From: Solwaraspora sp. WMMA2056
Lineage (GTDB): Bacteria > Actinomycetota > Actinomycetes > Mycobacteriales > Micromonosporaceae
Assembly: GCF_030345095.1 (NCBI RefSeq)
Contig: NZ_CP128360.1
Location: forward strand, 3,472,001 to 3,536,000
Length of the DNA: 64,000 nt
Direction: 5' to 3'
This document shows, one piece after another, positions 8,680-16,044 of the stretch (the first letter of the stretch is position 1; every line of letters starts with the position of its first letter). Under the pieces are notes generated by a model that saw nothing but the letters and a program-made list of their open reading frames with translations, searched no databases and had not been told where the DNA came from. A program made the translations under genes and the position numbers.

Positions 8680-8760
8680 GGTGCCACAAGGTGCCAATCT
8701 GGCAGCATTCTGGTGCCAAGATGGCTTGTTGATGGTGCCATCCTGTGCCATGATGGCACC
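8680..8760. promoter_or_regulatory. Helically phased GGTGCCA operator array
   Basis: GGTGCCA occurs at 8680, 8690, 8712 and 8734. A variant TGTGCCA lies at 8744 and the inverted TGGCACC at 8754-8760 abuts the start codon. Spacings are 10, 22, 22 and 10 nt, about one or two helical turns. A ribbon-helix-helix protein is encoded immediately downstream, so this looks like its autoregulatory operator. Confidence 0.7.
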
Positions 8761-9303
8761 ATGGACCTGACGTCGTACGTGAGCAACCTCGGGCGGGAGT
8801 TCGCCACCCTCGCCGAAACCGGCGGAGACGAGGCGCGGGCACTGGTCGAGCGCCTGACCGGGTCGCTCGAGTCGGCGATCCGGATGACCCTGCTGGACGC
8901 GTTGTCGGCCGCCGCCGACGAGATCACCCGCGACCTGGCACCCGGCTCGGTCGAGCTGCGGCTACGCGGCCGCGACCCGCACTTCGTCGTCACCACGCCA
9001 CCCGCCGAACCGTCCGATCCGACCGGGACCACCGCCGGGGATGGCGCGGCGACGGCCGACGGCCCACCCGACAACGACCTGCTGATCACCGAGGACGGCC
9101 CGGTGACGCGGATCAACGTACGCCTGCCCGAACAGCTCAAGGCCGCAGTCGAGGAGGCCGCCGCCAAGGAGGGGCGCTCGGTCAACGCCTGGCTGGTCCG
9201 GGCGGCAGCCGCCGGTCTGCAGCGGTCCGACCGGGACCGGCGCGGCGACGAACGCGGCACCGGGAAACGCAGCACGCAGACCTTCACCGGTTGGGTGCGC
9301 TAG
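8761..9303 (+). CDS. Ribbon-helix-helix (Arc/HicB-like) regulator
   Basis: A 180-residue protein. The N-terminal about 60 residues are helical (MDLTSYVSNLGREFATLAET), residues 65-115 include an acidic, Pro/Thr-rich hinge, and residues 116-155 form a ribbon-helix-helix fold (TRINVRLPEQLKAAVEEAAA, then KEGRSVNAWLVRAAAAGL) of the Arc/CopG/HicB antitoxin type. The C-terminus is basic. The ATG at 8761 directly follows the phased GGTGCCA repeats, which it probably binds. It sits just upstream of the DUF4097 and ABC transporter genes and may control them. No adjacent toxin was seen. Confidence 0.75.
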   Translation: MDLTSYVSNLGREFATLAETGGDEARALVERLTGSLESAIRMTLLDALSAAADEITRDLAPGSVELRLRGRDPHFVVTTPPAEPSDPTGTTAGDGAATADGPPDNDLLITEDGPVTRINVRLPEQLKAAVEEAAAKEGRSVNAWLVRAAAAGLQRSDRDRRGDERGTGKRSTQTFTGWVR

Positions 9304-9395
9304 CCGCACCGCCCCTCCCACCCACCGTCCACCTTCCACACCTCACGTCCCCGACCTGCGGGGACGGCCCACCAACCCATGATGCGGGGACAACC

Positions 9396-10241
9396 ATGCC
9401 TACTTTCGACACGCCCGAACCGATCTCCGTCACTCTCGAACTCGGCAGCGGCAACGTACAGATCGCCGCGACCCAGCGCACCGACACCGTCGTCGAGGTC
9501 CGCCCGAGCGACGACACCGACGACTCCGACGTGGCCGCCGCCGCCCGGGTACGCGTCGACTACGCCAACGGCACCCTGCGGATCACCGGCCCGAAATCAC
9601 CCGCCTTCGACTTCTCCCGCCGGACCAGGTCCGTCGAGGTGTCCATCCAACTGCCCAGCGGTTCCCAGGTCTCCGCCGAGACGCAACTGGGCGACGTCCG
9701 CTGCACCGGACGGCTCGGGCAGTGCCGGGTCAGGACCGCCGCCGGAAACGCCTGGCTGGAACTGACCGGCCCGCTGCGCGTGGACACCTCGGCCGGCCAC
9801 GTCACCGTCGACGGCGTCACCGGCGACGCCCGGATCACCACCGGCTCCGGCAAGATCCAGCTCGGCGAGATCGACGGCACCGCCGTGGTCAAGAACTCCA
9901 ACGGCGAGACCACCATCGACGCGGTCACCGGCGACGTACGGGTGCGGGCGGCCAACGGTGACATCCGCGTCGAACGGGCCGGCGCCGGCGTCGACGCGAA
10001 GACATCCAACGGCAGCATCCGCCTCGGCGAGGTGGTGCGCGGCTCGGTCGTGCTCGGCACCGCCATGGGCAACCTGGACGTCGGCATCGCCGAGGGCACC
10101 GCCGCCTGGCTGGAAGTGAAGACCGACTTCGGGCAGGTCCACAACCTGCTGGAGACCGCCACCCGGCCCGACGACGCCGACGAGACCGTCGAGGTACGCG
10201 CCCGCGTCTCCTACGGCGACATCACCATCCGCCGCTCCTGA
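9396..10241 (+). CDS. DUF4097 beta-helix repeat protein
   Basis: A 281-residue protein made of short beta-strand repeats with alternating Gly/Asp/Asn (VTVDGVTGDARITTGSGKIQ, VKNSNGETTIDAVTGDVRVR), the pattern of the DUF4097 putative adhesin / right-handed beta-helix family. No signal peptide is visible, so it is probably cytoplasmic. The ATG at 9396 was selected because the family N-terminus PISVTLELGSGNVQI follows directly. It is 29 nt upstream of the ABC ATPase; DUF4097 genes commonly precede DrrAB-like exporters in actinobacteria. The function is not established. Confidence 0.8.
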   Translation: MPTFDTPEPISVTLELGSGNVQIAATQRTDTVVEVRPSDDTDDSDVAAAARVRVDYANGTLRITGPKSPAFDFSRRTRSVEVSIQLPSGSQVSAETQLGDVRCTGRLGQCRVRTAAGNAWLELTGPLRVDTSAGHVTVDGVTGDARITTGSGKIQLGEIDGTAVVKNSNGETTIDAVTGDVRVRAANGDIRVERAGAGVDAKTSNGSIRLGEVVRGSVVLGTAMGNLDVGIAEGTAAWLEVKTDFGQVHNLLETATRPDDADETVEVRARVSYGDITIRRS

Positions 10242-10270
10242 CCCACTCCTTGCTCCAAGAGAGGGACACC

Positions 10271-11275
10271 ATGACCTCCACGCAGCCCCGGCCGGCGATC
10301 GCCGCCACCGGGCTCCGCAAGGCGTACGGCGATCACGTCGTGCTCGACGGCATCGACCTGCACGTACCGGCGGGAACGGTCTTCTCGCTGCTCGGCGCGA
10401 ACGGTGCCGGGAAGACCACCACGGTCAAGATCCTGTCCACGTTGATCCGACCGGACGCCGGGGACGCCCGGGTCGCCGGGCACGACCTCACCCGCGACCC
10501 CGACGCGGTACGCGCCGCGATCGGCGTCACCGGCCAGTTCTCGGCGGTGGACAACCTGCTCACCGGCGCGGAGAACCTGCGACTGATGGCCGACCTGCAC
10601 CACCTCGGCCGGGCCGACCGCCGCCGGCGCGTCGCCGGACTGCTCGACCAGTTCGACCTGACCGAGGCGGCCGGCAAACCGGCGTCGACCTACTCCGGCG
10701 GCATGCGGCGGCGGCTCGACCTGGCGATGACCCTGGTCGGCGACCCCCGGGTGATCTTCCTCGACGAGCCGACCACCGGGCTCGACCCGCGCAGCCGGCG
10801 CACCATGTGGCAGATCGTCCGGGACCTGGTCGCCGACGGCGTCACCATCTTCCTGACCACCCAGTACCTCGCCGAAGCCGACGAACTGGCCGACCGGATC
10901 GCGCTGCTCGACCACGGGCGGGTGGTCGCCGAGGGCACCGCCGAGGACCTCAAACGCCGCATCCCCGGCGGGCACGTCCGGCTGCGCTTCGCCGACCAGC
11001 GACGCCTCGAGGCGGCCACCCGCGTCCTCGGCCAGACACCCGGAGCGCTCGGCCAGGCATCCCACTCACTCGGTCAGGTCACCCGTGACCCCGACCCGCT
11101 CGCTCTGCGGGTGCCCAGCGACGGCAGCCTGCAGGCGCTGAAGACCCTGATCGGCCGGCTCGACGACCACGCCGTCGAAGTCGACGAACTGTCCGTACAC
11201 ACCCCCGACCTCGACGACGTCTTCCTCGCCCTGACCGGCGAACCCACCGACAACGACAAGGTGACCACCCGATGA
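10271..11275 (+). CDS. DrrA-type ABC transporter ATP-binding protein
   Basis: A 334-residue ATPase energising an ABC-2 exporter. Walker A GANGAGKTT (about 42-50), signature YSGGMRRRLDLA and Walker B VIFLDEPTTGLD, with the switch His replaced by a TTQYLAEADELADRI motif, are typical of daunorubicin-resistance-type DrrA proteins. The C-terminal about 90 residues carry the DrrA-specific tail ending in DLDDVFLALTG. The start is the ATG after GAGAGGGACACC. It overlaps the permease gene by 4 nt (ATGA). The substrate is probably a lipophilic compound but is unknown. Confidence 0.93.
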   Translation: MTSTQPRPAIAATGLRKAYGDHVVLDGIDLHVPAGTVFSLLGANGAGKTTTVKILSTLIRPDAGDARVAGHDLTRDPDAVRAAIGVTGQFSAVDNLLTGAENLRLMADLHHLGRADRRRRVAGLLDQFDLTEAAGKPASTYSGGMRRRLDLAMTLVGDPRVIFLDEPTTGLDPRSRRTMWQIVRDLVADGVTIFLTTQYLAEADELADRIALLDHGRVVAEGTAEDLKRRIPGGHVRLRFADQRRLEAATRVLGQTPGALGQASHSLGQVTRDPDPLALRVPSDGSLQALKTLIGRLDDHAVEVDELSVHTPDLDDVFLALTGEPTDNDKVTTR

Positions 11276-12135
11276 GTGCCCACGCCCTGACCGGCCCGGC
11301 CACCGCCGCCGCCGGCCTGCGTACCCACCCGCTGCGCGACTCGGTGACGATGCTGCGCCGCAACCTCAGACGCATGCTGCGTTACCCGTCGATGACGGTG
11401 ACCCTCGTCGGGATGCCCGTCGTCTTCCTGCTGCTGTTCGTCTACGTTTTCGGTGGCACCCTCGGCGCCGGGCTCGGTCAACTCGGTGCCATGATGCCCG
11501 GCGGGGCGCTCCCCGGCGGCGGGGCCGGCGGGCGCGCCGCGTACGTCAACTACGTGGCACCGGCGATCATCCTGATGACCGTGACGACCACCGTCCAGGG
11601 GACGGCGATCTCGATCGCGATGGACATGACCGAAGGCATCATCGGCCGATTCCGTACGATGCACATCGCCCGCGTCTCGGTGCTGACCGGACACGTCCTG
11701 GGCAGCATGATCCAGGCGGCGGTCAGCGTGGCGGTCGTCGTCGGCGTCGCGCTGCTGGTCGGCTTCCGGCCCACCGCCGGGCCGGTCGGGTGGCTGGGTG
11801 CCGCCGGTTTCCTGCTGGTGGTGACCTTCGCGCTCGTCTGGCTGTCCGTCGCGCTCGGCCAGGTGAGCCGCAGCGTCGAGACCGCCAGCAACCTGCCGAT
11901 GCCGCTGATCCTGCTGCCGTTGCTCGGCAGCGGGTTCGTCCCCACCGACTCGATGCCCGCCGGGCTGCGCTGGTTCGCCGAGTACCAGCCGTTCACCCCG
12001 ATCATCGAAACCCTGCGCGGCCTGCTGATGGCCGAGCCGGTCGGCAGCAACGGGTGGATCGCGCTCGCCTGGTGCACGGCCATCGCGCTCGGCGGATACC
12101 TCTGGTCGAAACGGCTGTTCAACCGCGAGCCCTGA
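11272..12135 (+). CDS. DrrB-type ABC-2 permease
   Basis: A 287-residue membrane protein with six predicted helices, including TLVGMPVVFLLLFVYVFGGT, a Gly-rich loop (PGGALPGGGAGG), then YVAPAIILMTVTT and SVAVVVGVALLVGF, and the conserved ABC-2 ending PFTPIIETLRGLLMAEP. Its start overlaps the ATPase stop, so the two are co-translated and form one exporter. A 12-bp hairpin shared with the convergent gene ends the operon. Confidence 0.92.
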   Translation: MSAHALTGPATAAAGLRTHPLRDSVTMLRRNLRRMLRYPSMTVTLVGMPVVFLLLFVYVFGGTLGAGLGQLGAMMPGGALPGGGAGGRAAYVNYVAPAIILMTVTTTVQGTAISIAMDMTEGIIGRFRTMHIARVSVLTGHVLGSMIQAAVSVAVVVGVALLVGFRPTAGPVGWLGAAGFLLVVTFALVWLSVALGQVSRSVETASNLPMPLILLPLLGSGFVPTDSMPAGLRWFAEYQPFTPIIETLRGLLMAEPVGSNGWIALAWCTAIALGGYLWSKRLFNREP

Positions 12136-12154
12136 ACCCTGACTGTGGCTGATG

Positions 12155-12184
12155 CCTGCTGCGGCACAACTATGCCGCAGCAGG
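12155..12184. terminator. Bidirectional hairpin terminator
   Basis: CCTGCTGCGGCA, 6-nt loop, TGCCGCAGCAGG: a perfect 12-bp stem between two convergent genes, overlapping the stop codon of the minus-strand gene. Confidence 0.85.
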
Positions 12185-13030
12185 ATCAGACCCTTCTGCG
12201 GTACGGCGTCCCCGGCTCGGTGTGCCGGCGGTCGCCGGCGTTCGCGTCGGTGACGCAGCGGCGACGAGGACCGCCGTGACGGTGAGCAGCCCGGCCAGCC
12301 ACGCCATCGGGCGCAGGCCGACCATCGTGAAGCCGAGCCACGGCGGCGCCCACGGGTCGCCGCCGGTGATCGCTGCATGGCTGGCGGCCAGCCCACCCAC
12401 GGCCAGAGCGGGCAGGCTCAATACGGCGGCAGCTCCGAGCAAGGAGACGGCGACGACTCGGACCCAGGCGCGTCCGCTGGTGTGCGCATCGAGCTGCCGG
12501 AGGGCAAGCAACGTGGTGATCAGGGCGACGAGGAATCCGGCGACCGCCAGCGGCCAGACCCACCACGGCCGCGCGCGGCCAACGTCGATCACGAAGCTCG
12601 TGGCGTCCCGCGCAGACAGACGCACGGCGACACCGTCCCGGGTCGCCGTGAAAGCGTCGTAGTCGCCGTTGGCGCGGAATCGCTCGGCATCCCAACCGGC
12701 AGCCGTGAGCCGGTCGACCGCCTCGCTGACCAGACGGCCGTCGGTGGTCGAAGCCGGACCGAACGGCAACGGCACCCTGACGGTCCCGGCGACGTAGCCG
12801 TCACCTCCGACGAGCAGGGTCCAGGCACCGTCGACAGCCGGCGGAAACCCGTGCCGGTCACCGTTTCGGGTCGGCTCACCCGCCTCGACGTCGGGAAACG
12901 CGACAGCGGCCACCTGTCGGGCTGCCGCCGTATCGGTGGTCGGCCCTGCCGCCTGCCAGCCCAGCCACGAACCGAACACGGCACCGACAAGACCGGCCGA
13001 CATCGCAAGAATCAAATAAGTGATCTTCAC
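12170..13030 (-). CDS. Hypothetical membrane protein
   Basis: 286 residues starting at GTG 13030. A hydrophobic N-terminus (ITYLILAMSAGLVGAVFGSW) is followed by an exposed domain of about 110 residues and then three or four membrane helices (WWVWPLAVAGFLVALITTLL, VVAVSLLGAAAVLSLPALAV, PMAWLAGLLTVTAVLVAA). No family is recognised. It is monocistronic, convergent with the ABC permease. Its upstream side abuts CRISPR array 1, so its promoter must lie in the about 50 nt before the array or within it. Confidence 0.65.
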   Translation of the reverse strand: MKITYLILAMSAGLVGAVFGSWLGWQAAGPTTDTAAARQVAAVAFPDVEAGEPTRNGDRHGFPPAVDGAWTLLVGGDGYVAGTVRVPLPFGPASTTDGRLVSEAVDRLTAAGWDAERFRANGDYDAFTATRDGVAVRLSARDATSFVIDVGRARPWWVWPLAVAGFLVALITTLLALRQLDAHTSGRAWVRVVAVSLLGAAAVLSLPALAVGGLAASHAAITGGDPWAPPWLGFTMVGLRPMAWLAGLLTVTAVLVAAASPTRTPATAGTPSRGRRTAEGSDPAAA

Positions 13031-13078
13031 CTTGTGTCCAGCGAGTAGAGCTGCAGGTCAACTGAATCTGGTGACCAG

Positions 13079-13194
13079 GTTTCAGTCCGGCGCGGTTTTC
13101 GTGTGCTTGGGGACAAATGCGCTTAGCGCTAAGGCTTCCTCTAGAGCGACGAGGAGATGTTTCAATCCGGCGCGGTTTTCGTGTGCTCGGGGAC
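13079..13194 (-). CRISPR. CRISPR array 1 (two repeats, one 44-nt spacer)
   Basis: Repeats at 13079-13114 and 13159-13194 belong to the same 36-nt family as arrays 2-4 (begins GTTTCAATCC, ends CGGGGAC). Both have substitutions in the GTGTGTCC segment and the left one also has CAGTCC for CAATCC. The reverse orientation ends in ATTGAAAC, the classic 5' handle, so transcription is assigned to the minus strand. The single spacer contains the 12-nt palindrome CTTAGCGCTAAG (13122-13133). This is a minimal, probably decaying array, although its leader is preserved on the right. Confidence 0.88.
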
Positions 13195-13394
13195 CGTGTC
13201 CGAAATGTCGGGCGGTCTGACCTGCGGAAACAGGGGTGCCTGAGGGCAACCTCCTGTCGATCATGATCTTGAGAAGTGGCTAGATGACCTCTGGAGACCG
13301 TGTTTTCGCAGCTCAGGTCTACTTTGGGATCTTTCCGCCAACCTACCCGGGATCCCGGGCGTGTCGGGGGTTGTCGCAACGGGCATTCCGGACC
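13195..13394 (-). promoter_or_regulatory. CRISPR leader 1
   Basis: About 200 nt right of array 1 are strongly similar to the flanks of arrays 2-4. The right flank starts CGTGTCCGAAATGTCGGGCG, contains GATCATGATC at 13259-13268 and the palindrome CCCGGGATCCCGGG at 13346-13359, and ends near TTCCGGAC. Conservation at the same end of four arrays identifies it as leader/promoter DNA read leftward. The remaining 130 nt up to the next gene show nothing recognisable. Confidence 0.82.
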
Positions 13395-13525
13395 AATCAC
13401 CTCCCTGGGTGGCTCTGGTGGGCCTGCCGGGCTCCAGTCTATTCGCTCGTCCACAGTGACGGAATAGGGGAGTGGGTGGGGCGGCGGTGGGGTTCCGTCG
13501 CCCCACCCACTCCCCGGATACCGGA

Positions 13526-14674
13526 CTATCCGGGCGGTTCCGATAGGAGAGCATCCAGCCACTCGACACCGGCACCGGCGACGAGGACCGCGAGGATTTC
13601 CAGTCGCCGACGGGCTGTGCCGGACGGCAGTCGCAGTCGTCGCGCGCAGGACCTCTCCAGGTCGACGGCGGATCGTTCGAGCGCGACATCGCACATCTCG
13701 GCGAGCAGCTTCGGCAGCCCGCTGCGGCGTACGGCCGGGTTGGCCAGCAGCCGCAGCAGCACCTGGCGGCGGCGACGCCGTTGGGGAGTGTCGCCGGGGT
13801 CGGCGTACCGCTCGGCCGGGTCGCCCGGGGCGGTGCCGCGGATCGGCCGGGCACCCGGCAGGTCGTCGCACGGGTCGAGTCGGTCGGCGCGGCGGTGCAG
13901 TGCGGCGGCGACGTTCGCCTCGTAGAAACTCGGGTTGATCCGTCGGAGCTGGTCGACGGCCGCCGTCAGACGCAGGCGTACCTGCTGGTCGGTGAGTCCG
14001 TGCTTGGCCGCCGCGTGCGGGATCCGCCACGGGTCGGCGACCTGGTCGCGTAACCCGATCACGAAGCTGATCAGCAGGTCGAGGCCGACCGGGTCAGCAG
14101 CGAGCGGCGCTGCCCAGCGGGCAGTGGTCAGGTCGCGTTCGGGGCGGGCGTGCATGCCGCGCGCGGTCGCCGACCGGCGGCGCAGCTCGGCGATGGCCTG
14201 GCGTTGGTCCTGGTGCACGAACTGCCAGTAGATGGCGCGCAGCCAGGGGGCGATGTCGGCGTTGGCCCGGTCCGGGTGGTGGGCGTAGCGGAGCAGGTCC
14301 GCGCCGGCGGCGTCGGGGTCGACCGTCGACGCCTGTGGCCCGTAGAGGAAGGACACCACCTGGTTGATCTCCTCGATCCGGCTGGGGCCGCCGACGCCGG
14401 TGCGGGCGCTGCCGCTGGCGGTGCCGTGGTCGGTGGCGTTGCGCCGCAGTCGGTCGAACTGGCGGCGGATGTGCTCGTCGCGTACGTCGGCGCAGTTGGC
14501 GCACAGGTGCAGCCACCAGTTGGCGGCGCGCGGGCTGTCGACGCAGTGGCTGGTGCCGTGCACGGTGCGGGCAATGACCATCCCCAGGTGGTGGGTCATG
14601 GCGCGGACGACGGCGAGGAAGAAGAAGGCGTACGTGTCTTGCGGGTCTTCCGGTGAGCGCAGTGCGGTGTCCAT
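13526..14674 (-). CDS. Hypothetical protein divergent from the ubiquitin-like cassette
   Basis: A 382-residue soluble, mostly helical protein. The ATG at 14674 is preceded by GGGAGG. Features include an N-terminal WWLHLCANCADVRDEHIRRQ segment with a CxxC pair (about 53-60) and an Arg-rich C-terminal third. No catalytic motif or known family is recognised. It reads away from the multi-ubiquitin/JAB/E1 genes across a 220-nt divergent promoter region and toward the leader of array 1. It could be a component or regulator of the ubiquitin-like cassette; this is inference from position only. Confidence 0.6.
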   Translation of the reverse strand: MDTALRSPEDPQDTYAFFFLAVVRAMTHHLGMVIARTVHGTSHCVDSPRAANWWLHLCANCADVRDEHIRRQFDRLRRNATDHGTASGSARTGVGGPSRIEEINQVVSFLYGPQASTVDPDAAGADLLRYAHHPDRANADIAPWLRAIYWQFVHQDQRQAIAELRRRSATARGMHARPERDLTTARWAAPLAADPVGLDLLISFVIGLRDQVADPWRIPHAAAKHGLTDQQVRLRLTAAVDQLRRINPSFYEANVAAALHRRADRLDPCDDLPGARPIRGTAPGDPAERYADPGDTPQRRRRRQVLLRLLANPAVRRSGLPKLLAEMCDVALERSAVDLERSCARRLRLPSGTARRRLEILAVLVAGAGVEWLDALLSEPPG

Positions 14675-14894
14675 CGAGGTGCCTCCCGTTGCGACGCAGG
14701 AGAACAGCGGGGTGGATGAGCAGGCGGGCTGGGTGCCCGCCGGACGACACCGGTGTCGTGATGTGGTGGGGAGCGACCGTCCAGGGCGCCGGCCCGAGAG
14801 CCGGTGACCGTCCACACACGTCCAGCTGGTGGACTGCGCTGCCACTTCGTCCATCTGTTCCAGGTAGGAGCAACCCCGGCAACCGGAGGACGAC

Positions 14895-15263
14895 ATGGGC
14901 AAGACGATCAGGATCAACGGGGTCGACGTACCGGTGATCGACGACATGCTGTCCGGCCGCGACATCAAGCGGGCGGCCGGCCTGCCGCAGGAACGGGTCC
15001 TGGTCCGCCAGGACGACGACCGCAACGTCATCGTCCCCGACGACCAGCGGATCCGCGTCGCCGATCAGCAGCAGTTCACCCACCACGCCCGGCACTCCAA
15101 GGCGATGACGACGCTCGACCCGAGGCGGCTGCGCATCCGCCACGAAGCAGCCCAGCTCGCGTACGCGTACCCCGGGCTGACCGTCGCCGACGACGAATCC
15201 TGGCTGCACATCCCGAGTTCCGGCTCCCGCCACACTGGGAGCCGGACCGCACCACCGTGCTGA
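14895..15263 (+). CDS. Multi-ubiquitin-domain protein fused to E2 N-terminus, truncated by frameshift
   Basis: Residues 1-70 form a ubiquitin-like fold of the bacterial multi-ubiquitin type (KTIRINGVDVPVIDDMLSGR, then IRVADQQQFTH). From about residue 72 an E2-like domain begins (LDPRRLRIRHEAAQLAYAYP). The frame then fails: at 15211-15220 the codons CAC ATC CCG AGT TCC read HIPSS, and one missing base breaks the continuation HIPEFRLPPHWEP, which is intact in the +1-shifted frame to 15511. The full gene would be 206 codons. Either the E2 is inactivated, the base loss is a sequencing error, or a programmed shift occurs; no slippery heptamer is evident. The start ATG lies between CCGGAGGACGAC and the family N-terminus. 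Confidence 0.75.
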   Translation: MGKTIRINGVDVPVIDDMLSGRDIKRAAGLPQERVLVRQDDDRNVIVPDDQRIRVADQQQFTHHARHSKAMTTLDPRRLRIRHEAAQLAYAYPGLTVADDESWLHIPSSGSRHTGSRTAPPC

Positions 15264-15511
15264 TCGTGCCGCCGGCCACCTACCCGGAGACCGCACCGGA
15301 CGGCTTCTTCCTCGGCGACCACCTGCGCCGCCGCGACGGCCGCGCGCTCGTGCAACCCGCCCACTATTTCTCGGCCTACAAGAACCGATACGCCGAGCTG
15401 GGCTACCGCTGGTACTGCCTGGAAGACCCGGAACGCAACTGGGATCCGCGCTTCGACTCGCTGGTCAGCTACGTCGAAGCGATCCGCACCTACCTCGGCA
15501 CGGTCGACTGA
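15214..15511 (+). pseudogene. Out-of-frame C-terminal part of the E2-like domain
   Basis: This segment continues the E2/UBC-like domain in a different frame: FRLPPHWEPDRTTVLIVPP, then TYPETAPDGFFLGDHL, and YRWYCLEDPERNWDP with a candidate catalytic Cys, ending SYVEAIRTYLGTVD. These match prokaryotic E2 family E proteins found with multi-ubiquitin and ThiF-E1 genes. Its TGA overlaps the JAB ATG (TGATG), so it was part of the same operon. Without the missing base near 15214 it has no start codon of its own. Confidence 0.7.
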
Positions 15512-16044
15512 TGACCTGCGTGCTGCGGATCAGCCACGACACCTGGGACACCGTACGGCGGCATCTGCGCGACAGTGACGACGAACGCGGCGCCTACCTG
15601 CTGGCCCGCGCCGGCCGGTGGACCGACCCGTGGGGCACCGGGGCCGTCACCGACCTGCTGGTCACCCGGGCCATCCCGATCCCGGACGACGCGCTGTCGG
15701 TGCAGAACGGCGTACGGATCGAAGTCGCCGCCTGGCTGACCCGGGAGGTGCTGATCGCCTGCTTCGAGACCGGCCTGTCCCTTGTCGACGTGCACAGCCA
15801 TCCTTTCGCCGACGACACCGTCAGGTTCTCTGGCCTGGACGTGGAGAACATGCGCCAGACGCACACCGAGTTCCTTGACCGGATGCCGGCCGCGCCGCCG
15901 GTCGGGGTGGCGTCGCTGGTGCTCGGGCAGGCGTCGGTGGCCGGCGCGTACACCGACCCGGACGACGGGACGCTGCAGATGCTCGACCGGTTGGTGCTGC
16001 TCGGCGACGACGACCTGACCGAGGTGAAACTGTGCCGATTCTGA
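15511..16044 (+). CDS. JAB/MPN-domain isopeptidase
   Basis: A 177-residue Mov34/MPN-type metalloprotease that would cleave ubiquitin-like tags from precursors or conjugates. The JAMM zinc motif is present as HSHPF followed by SGLD (VDVHSHPFADDTVRFSGLD). The H-to-D spacing is two residues longer than in Rpn11, and the upstream catalytic Glu is probably in GVRIEVAAW. Its start overlaps the E2 stop, and its end overlaps the E1 start by 13 nt. It is one member of the E1-E2-JAB-Ub cassette. Confidence 0.85.
   Translation: MTCVLRISHDTWDTVRRHLRDSDDERGAYLLARAGRWTDPWGTGAVTDLLVTRAIPIPDDALSVQNGVRIEVAAWLTREVLIACFETGLSLVDVHSHPFADDTVRFSGLDVENMRQTHTEFLDRMPAAPPVGVASLVLGQASVAGAYTDPDDGTLQMLDRLVLLGDDDLTEVKLCRF

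Noticed and set aside
13261-13854. Minus-strand coding potential over leader 1
   Set aside because: The sequence is conserved as leader DNA in four places with different frames, and lacks a ribosome site or protein conservation.
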